Assembly (NCBI GenBank): GCA_013396655.1
Contig: WBMV01004888.1
Location: forward strand, 682,001-746,000
DNA from: Campylorhamphus procurvoides
Lineage: Eukaryota > Chordata > Aves > Passeriformes > Dendrocolaptidae
DNA: 64,000 bases
Direction of reading: 5' to 3'
Shown: piece by piece, positions 59,311 through 64,000 of the stretch
How the letters are laid out: the number at the start of each line of letters is the position of its first letter
Numbering within the stretch: position 1 is the stretch's first letter
Made by a program: the position numbers and the translations under genes
Notes under the pieces: model-generated
Told to the model about the DNA's origin: nothing
Databases searched by the model: none
Seen by the model: the letters and a program-made list of their open reading frames with translations, nothing else

Positions 59311-61527
59311 TGCTATGTTCATGGTCATCCCGTGAGTGTCTGTGGGCTGGACAACACAGTTACAAGGAGCTGGGTGTGAGACATGAAGCGAAGGGCAGGA
59401 ATAAATGGTTTCCTTGGGGTGGAGACCTTACAGAGTGTAATGCTGAGGTGCTGTGCCAGGGTCAGCCTACATTAGTGCATTTGGTAATTTTCTAACAGAA
59501 ACTGTGCTAAAAGTGACAGGAAGGTTAAAAGCAGGCTGGAGCAATTTAAGGGAGAGACCAACCAAATATCAGAGAGTTGTTGTTATTAATTCTACTTAGG
59601 CATTATAAATCTAGGAAATTCATAAGTAAGTTTTAATTTAAAATATGTAAGCTGAGTTGTGGAAATGCCTTACACCAACAGCATAGAAACTGACGGCTTT
59701 TACTGAAGTTATGGCGTAGTAATGCAGTGATAGTTAATGCATAATAGATACTGTGACTTAAGATCAGAATACAACTACTGTAAATGATATATTAGATTAA
59801 AAAAATATATAATTTTGCCTCATTTTGGCTCTGGAGTTTTCAATTGAGTTGAACACATACAATATTTGAAGAAGTTGCATAACTATATTTTTTTTCTGTC
59901 TTAAAAAGTACTGAGGATTAATATTATACCTAGAGGAGACTCCAATTTTAAATATTTCATCTCTTAAACGTGTTCATATATTTGTTTAGAATTTCATGCA
60001 AAATTCATTCTTTTCCCAGTCAATGCTGTAATTCCAAAGAAGCAAGATACAGTCTTCCTCTTCAGTGAAGAGAGCAAATTATTGTTTAACATGCAAACTC
60101 ATCTAACCTTAAAGAACCAGGATTTTTGTAAAATTTGAAAAAGGGAAAAAACAGTCACATGAAAAAAAAGGTTCACTTTCCTTTATCTTCCTTTATCAGA
60201 TCTTATCAGCAGTTTCAAAGAAACACAAACTAGGAGAATGAGAACTGTAATGGGAAAGGAAATTCGATGTTGGTATAGTAACATACGCAGTAGGAATAAT
60301 GCATATTTGTATTAAGCTTCAAATTTGTTATTTAAACATTAAAAACAAGCCAAAAACAAAGAAAAAAAAAGCTAGACTATTCCCCCTACACAAGATAAGC
60401 AGAGTTACAAAAATTTTAAGATATTTAAGAAAACCTACTCTAAAAATGCTGCTTCAGTGGTAGTCCTGTCTCACAGGGGTCACAAAGCACTCTATGCCAA
60501 GGCTAAAACTACCCTGGGAATTAAGTGTAAAGAAACATCTCTTTAAGGAGAGCCAAACATTTATGTTATTAACTTTGGAAAACAAAAAAGCCATGAAAAA
60601 GGTACCCACAATATCCAAATATGCTGTAAAGGGAAGCAAATCTTTTTCAGAAGCAAGAATTGAAATCTAAATATGGAAAATTGAAAGCTGATTATGAAAA
60701 AAAATTTCCCATCCTACACATTTCTTTGTGAAACTCATTGCTACAAGTTGTTGTTAGAATCAGGAACTCAGAAGCATTCAAGGAATGATGTGGATATGGA
60801 ATCTACTCCGTGTTTTATGCTATAACAACAAAGTGTTTCAGAATGGACATAGGCCTGACTATCTGGTCATTAGCCTTACCTTCCATTGAAATGGAAAACA
60901 AAAGCTGCTGTTGAGGAGAAATACAGGTTTGAATGGATTAGTCATCAGATTCAGCACCACAAGATGGTGTTCACACTGCCACTGCTTCCCTGCTGTAGCA
61001 TAGCCACCAGTGGCCTTCTAAAAAAGAATAAAAATATTTAAATTGCAGTAATCTTCTCACTGCTCACATATCCAAGTATACCTTATGAATGAGACTAATT
61101 TCTCATATTGATATCTTGGATTTTGGGCATGAAGGCAGTAAATCTGTAATCATCTGCCACCTATAGCATGACTGTAATGGGATGGTGCTATGGTTTTCCA
61201 AAAGTGCACCCTAATCACAGGTCTTTCTTAAAGCAAGAAGAGGTCACTAGATAATGTAATGTTACTTGACTTATTACACAAGTAGATGGAATCAGAAGGA
61301 GCCTGGTTTGAAGCTCAGTTGCCTTTTTATTTTTCATTGATTCAGACAACTGTTTCACATGTTCATACAAGAGATTAACATATTTGGATATTGGCTTATA
61401 TTACTTACAAGCATGTTTGGACAGTTCTTTTTCTTTGATATATGTTGACCAAAGTGACTCTGAAAGTAATGATTTTGTTTAAAAAAACACATTTCAAACT
61501 GAAAGATGGTAAACATAGGTCACATAT
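59311..61527. other. Noncoding DNA, AT-rich after 59.5 kb
   Basis: GC content falls back to background by about 59500. No gene or mobile element is recognised. Two copies of a TTTCCTTTATC word sit near 60176-60197. Confidence 0.5.
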
Positions 61528-61700
61528 ATGGAAGAAATTCTTTACTGGAAGGGTAATGAAGCACTGGAACAGGTTGCTCAGAGAAGTTGTGAATGCCCCA
61601 TCCCTGGCTGTGTCCTAAGGGGAGTTGTCCCTGCCCATGACAGCGGGATTGTAACTAGATGATCTTTAAGGTCCCTTTCAACCCAAACGATTCTATGATA
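61528..61700 (+). mobile_element. CR1 LINE 3' fragment
   Basis: Sense-strand CR1 3' UTR: GGAAGAAATTCTTTACTGGA, GCACTGGAACAGGTTGCTCA, GAAGTTGTGAATGCCCCATC, then GTTGTCCCTGCCCATGACAG, AACTAGATGATCTTTAAGGT and CGATTCTATGATA at the end. A short deletion lies near 61610-61625. It closely resembles the CR1 type at 6.5 and 63.8 kb. Confidence 0.92.
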
Positions 61701-62473
61701 ACAACATCTGGAGATTGCTTGTGATGAGGATTTCAACAGAGCTTTCAATGTTATATGTGAAAGAAACTTAAATGACCATAAGATCAGGCACTTGTCTGTA
61801 AAATGGGAAACGTATGTTCAGTTCCCTCTATCAAGTGAAATAAGATTTCTTAGCTTAAGCTCAGTTATGCTAATATGTACAACTAATCCTCAAGAAATCT
61901 GCCTCCAAACATGGATTCCCTGAAATTTTTAGACTAACTCCAAGGCAAATAATCAGCTTCTCGCTGATGGCCTTGTATCAGTCTTTTAGCTTGATGCCAA
62001 TGCATGCACAAAATTGTAAAAGTGGAACTTCTGGGAGAAGGCAAGTCAGGGAGCACAACTGTGGTGTCTGGGAGAAGAGACATTGCAGGTTGCTTGCCAC
62101 AACCTTGTTGACACAGTACTTCCCTCTGAACGTGTGCTGGTGTACCCAGGGTTAGAATGAATCAGCACTGCGGCAGCAACACCATATGACTCTCCCTATT
62201 AGGAACACCTGTTGATAATTTAACAGCCTGAAGAACAGCTGAAAAATGAGACTCGGTGCTGGCAGCCAGCACATCTATTCAGCAGTAAATCTTTCCTCTT
62301 CAGTGGTTATTCAAGGCACTTGCTCCTACAATCTTGTTTACAATGGCTTAGCTCTGTTGGTATTTGTGTGTGAAAAGCACACAAGAAAAGAAGGAGGATA
62401 TGTATTATTATCCAAGGTAAGAGAAGGCTGCCTCCACGGCACATCAAAACTAGGATCAGTCACACATATGTAA
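61701..62473. other. Noncoding DNA, nothing recognised
   Basis: Short frames at 61967-62155 and 62246-62473 have no recognisable content. No mobile element is seen. Confidence 0.5.
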
Positions 62474-62525
62474 AATAAAACCCAAAAAACAACAAAACAA
62501 AACAAAAAACTAAAGCCAAAACAAA
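62474..62525. repeat. A/C-only low-complexity tract
   Basis: AAAATAAAACCCAAAAAACA then ACAAAACAAAACAAAAAACT and similar, with almost no G or T. Same class as the tracts at 46.1 and 50.6 kb. Confidence 0.88.
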
Positions 62526-63762
62526 CTTAACAACAAAGCTTAGAAAACTCTTCTATTAAAAAAAAAAATAAAGTCGTCCAAACATATTTTATATGGAGGA
62601 CAGAACTGAGAGGCGGAATCAGATATTTCCCACCAGAAGTGGGCTGATATAATCTACTTTTAGTACCTGAGGAGAGAGAGATGGACAAGTCTCTTTTACT
62701 GAGGCCTTTGATGGAAAGTGTTGAAAGGTCTCTCTTCAAATGTGGAATGAGAACATATATGAAATAATCTTCTGTCCCTTAGCACTGTGGACATCCTATT
62801 GACCAGTTTTCTAAACCTCCACTGATGGGTGAGCAGGGGGCTGAAAGGCACCTGTGTGACTCAACCTAGTTTTAGCACTTCACCAAGATACTTGCAGCCA
62901 TGTCCAACAGTAATAAAAAGGTAGTCCAAATATGACATGTAGATTGAGGTTGCTGCTGTGGCTCTAACTATATGAAATAAACCAGATTTAATCTTTGACA
63001 ATTCTAGACAAATGTCCAGAATTAAATCTAACCAGATTTAATCTTTGAAAATTCTAGACAAATGTCCAGCTGTGAAATTTCACCAGAGCATATTTTTGAG
63101 ATCTAAAGAATGAAAATTATACATATAGCATTGGCATGGAGGGAGAGAACACTGATGCAAATAGTCAGCAATAAGGGCTCTACATCATGGCAATATTTAT
63201 TTGTGGTTTCCTAGCAGGGAATCATTGCTCCTCTTTTGGAAGCCATTCTATTTCAAAGGACATAGCCACAAACTTCATCATGGCAATTACAGTCAACATT
63301 AACAAGGTCTGAGCAGCCTCTGACATACAGCTGAGTTTAGAAACAGAGCACTCAAATAATATCCTGCCTATATGACTTTTTGACAGTGCTAGACAACATT
63401 GTCTATTCTATTTGAAATTAAAAATAATCAAAAATGTTCATAAAGTGATATTTGGACTAGTTTTTAAAGCTTTATAAGCATCACAGTTTCAGTTTCTACA
63501 TATAAATCTCAGTGATTTCAAGAAAAATGCTAAGAAGATCATACTTCATGGAAATTTTTGCTGAAACTATTGTGGTAACCTAAGGTATATCTCTCTTCTT
63601 AATTTCTCTTATTGATAGAATGTTTAACATCTAATATTGAGAGTATGGACATTTACTTGCACTTTGAGCATAGAGAGTTTTCCTGAAGTTCCCCATTCCT
63701 ACACACTTTTGGACTCTCTCTTTGACTGTTTGTTCTAAAGAAGAATGAGGACAAATTTCCAA
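62526..63762. other. Noncoding DNA with a 50-bp duplication
   Basis: Apart from the tandem duplication at 62981-63069 nothing is recognised. It ends where the terminal CR1 begins. Confidence 0.5.
62981..63069 (+). repeat. 50-bp tandem duplication
   Basis: A 39-base segment beginning ACCAGATTTAATC and ending AATGTCCAG occurs at 62981-63019 and 63031-63069 with one difference (C at 62999, A at 63049). The 11 bases between include AATTAAATCTA, itself similar to the start of each copy. Confidence 0.93.
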
Positions 63763-64000
63763 GAATCATAGAATGACTGGGGTTGGAAGACACCTTAAAG
63801 ATGATCTAGTTCCAATCCACTTGCCATGAACAGGGACGCCTTTCAATAGGTGAGGTTGCTCAGAGCCCCATTCAAAGTGGCATTGAACACTTCCACAGAT
63901 TTTCAGGACAACCTGTACCAGCATCTTACCACCTTTACAAGAATTTCTTCCTAACATCTGATCTAAACCTACTCTCAGTTTAAAACCATTCCCACTTGTC
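63763..64000 (-). mobile_element. CR1 LINE fragment, runs off the window
   Basis: GAATCATAGAATGACTGGGG then TTGGAAGACACCTTAAAGAT, CAGGGACGCCTTTCAATAGG, GAATTTCTTCCTAACATCTG and CCATTCCCACTTGTC follow the complement of the CR1 3' UTR from the 3' terminus inward. The window ends inside the element, so the ORF2 part, if present, lies beyond it. Confidence 0.93.

Overview
The window looks like intergenic or deep intronic DNA from a bird. The main evidence is at least ten fragments of CR1, the dominant LINE of avian genomes. They carry its 3' end (the complement of the GAATCATAGAAT-type start, followed by a conserved TTGGAAGGGACC-like block) and recognisable pieces of its reverse-transcriptase ORF2. 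A partial LTR at 14.0-14.5 kb belongs to a family I recognise from bird genomes. The background is AT-rich by eye. I see no cellular protein-coding gene, tRNA or rRNA. The open frames that occur are short and unsupported, are shadows of repeats, or are decayed CR1 ORF2.

Layout. 0-2.1 kb: unrecognised DNA. 2.1-3.0 kb: two microsatellites abutting a minus-strand CR1. 6.5-7.3 kb: a CR1 3' tail, then a candidate retroviral LTR with a triplicated 32-bp unit, CCAAT, TATA and poly(A) signals. 11.6-12.4 kb: a minus-strand CR1 that lost its RT core. 13.96-14.5 kb: an old minus-strand LTR. 21.2-22.5 kb: two copies of an old palindromic repeat (a related-looking one lies at 9.5 kb). 23.8-24.1 kb: a CR1-Y-like fragment. 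27.2-28.05 kb: a plus-strand CR1 that keeps a mutated RT core but lost its C-terminus. 29.9-30.2, 43.1 and 43.8-44.0 kb: further minus-strand CR1 pieces. 53.97-54.5 kb: a plus-strand CR1-Y-like piece. 54.9-55.26 kb: a GC-rich, promoter-like, G-quadruplex-prone block with two poly(A) signals, possibly an LTR. 58.3-59.3 kb: a 66-N assembly gap followed by a 20-base G run and, 0.6 kb further on, a GC-rich 18-bp tandem repeat. 61.5 and 63.76-64 kb: more CR1.

No genes work together here. The biology visible is retrotransposon decay, internal CR1 deletion, microsatellite growth beside CR1 and local tandem duplication. I did not find a convincing new system. The items most worth checking are the two promoter-like GC-rich blocks (6.9-7.3 kb and 54.9-55.3 kb), the gap-adjacent GC-rich zone, and two CpG-containing stretches (8.6-8.75 kb, 47.59-47.78 kb) that could be conserved regulatory elements. 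Boundaries of repeats are approximate, because they come from reading against remembered family features and not from alignment.
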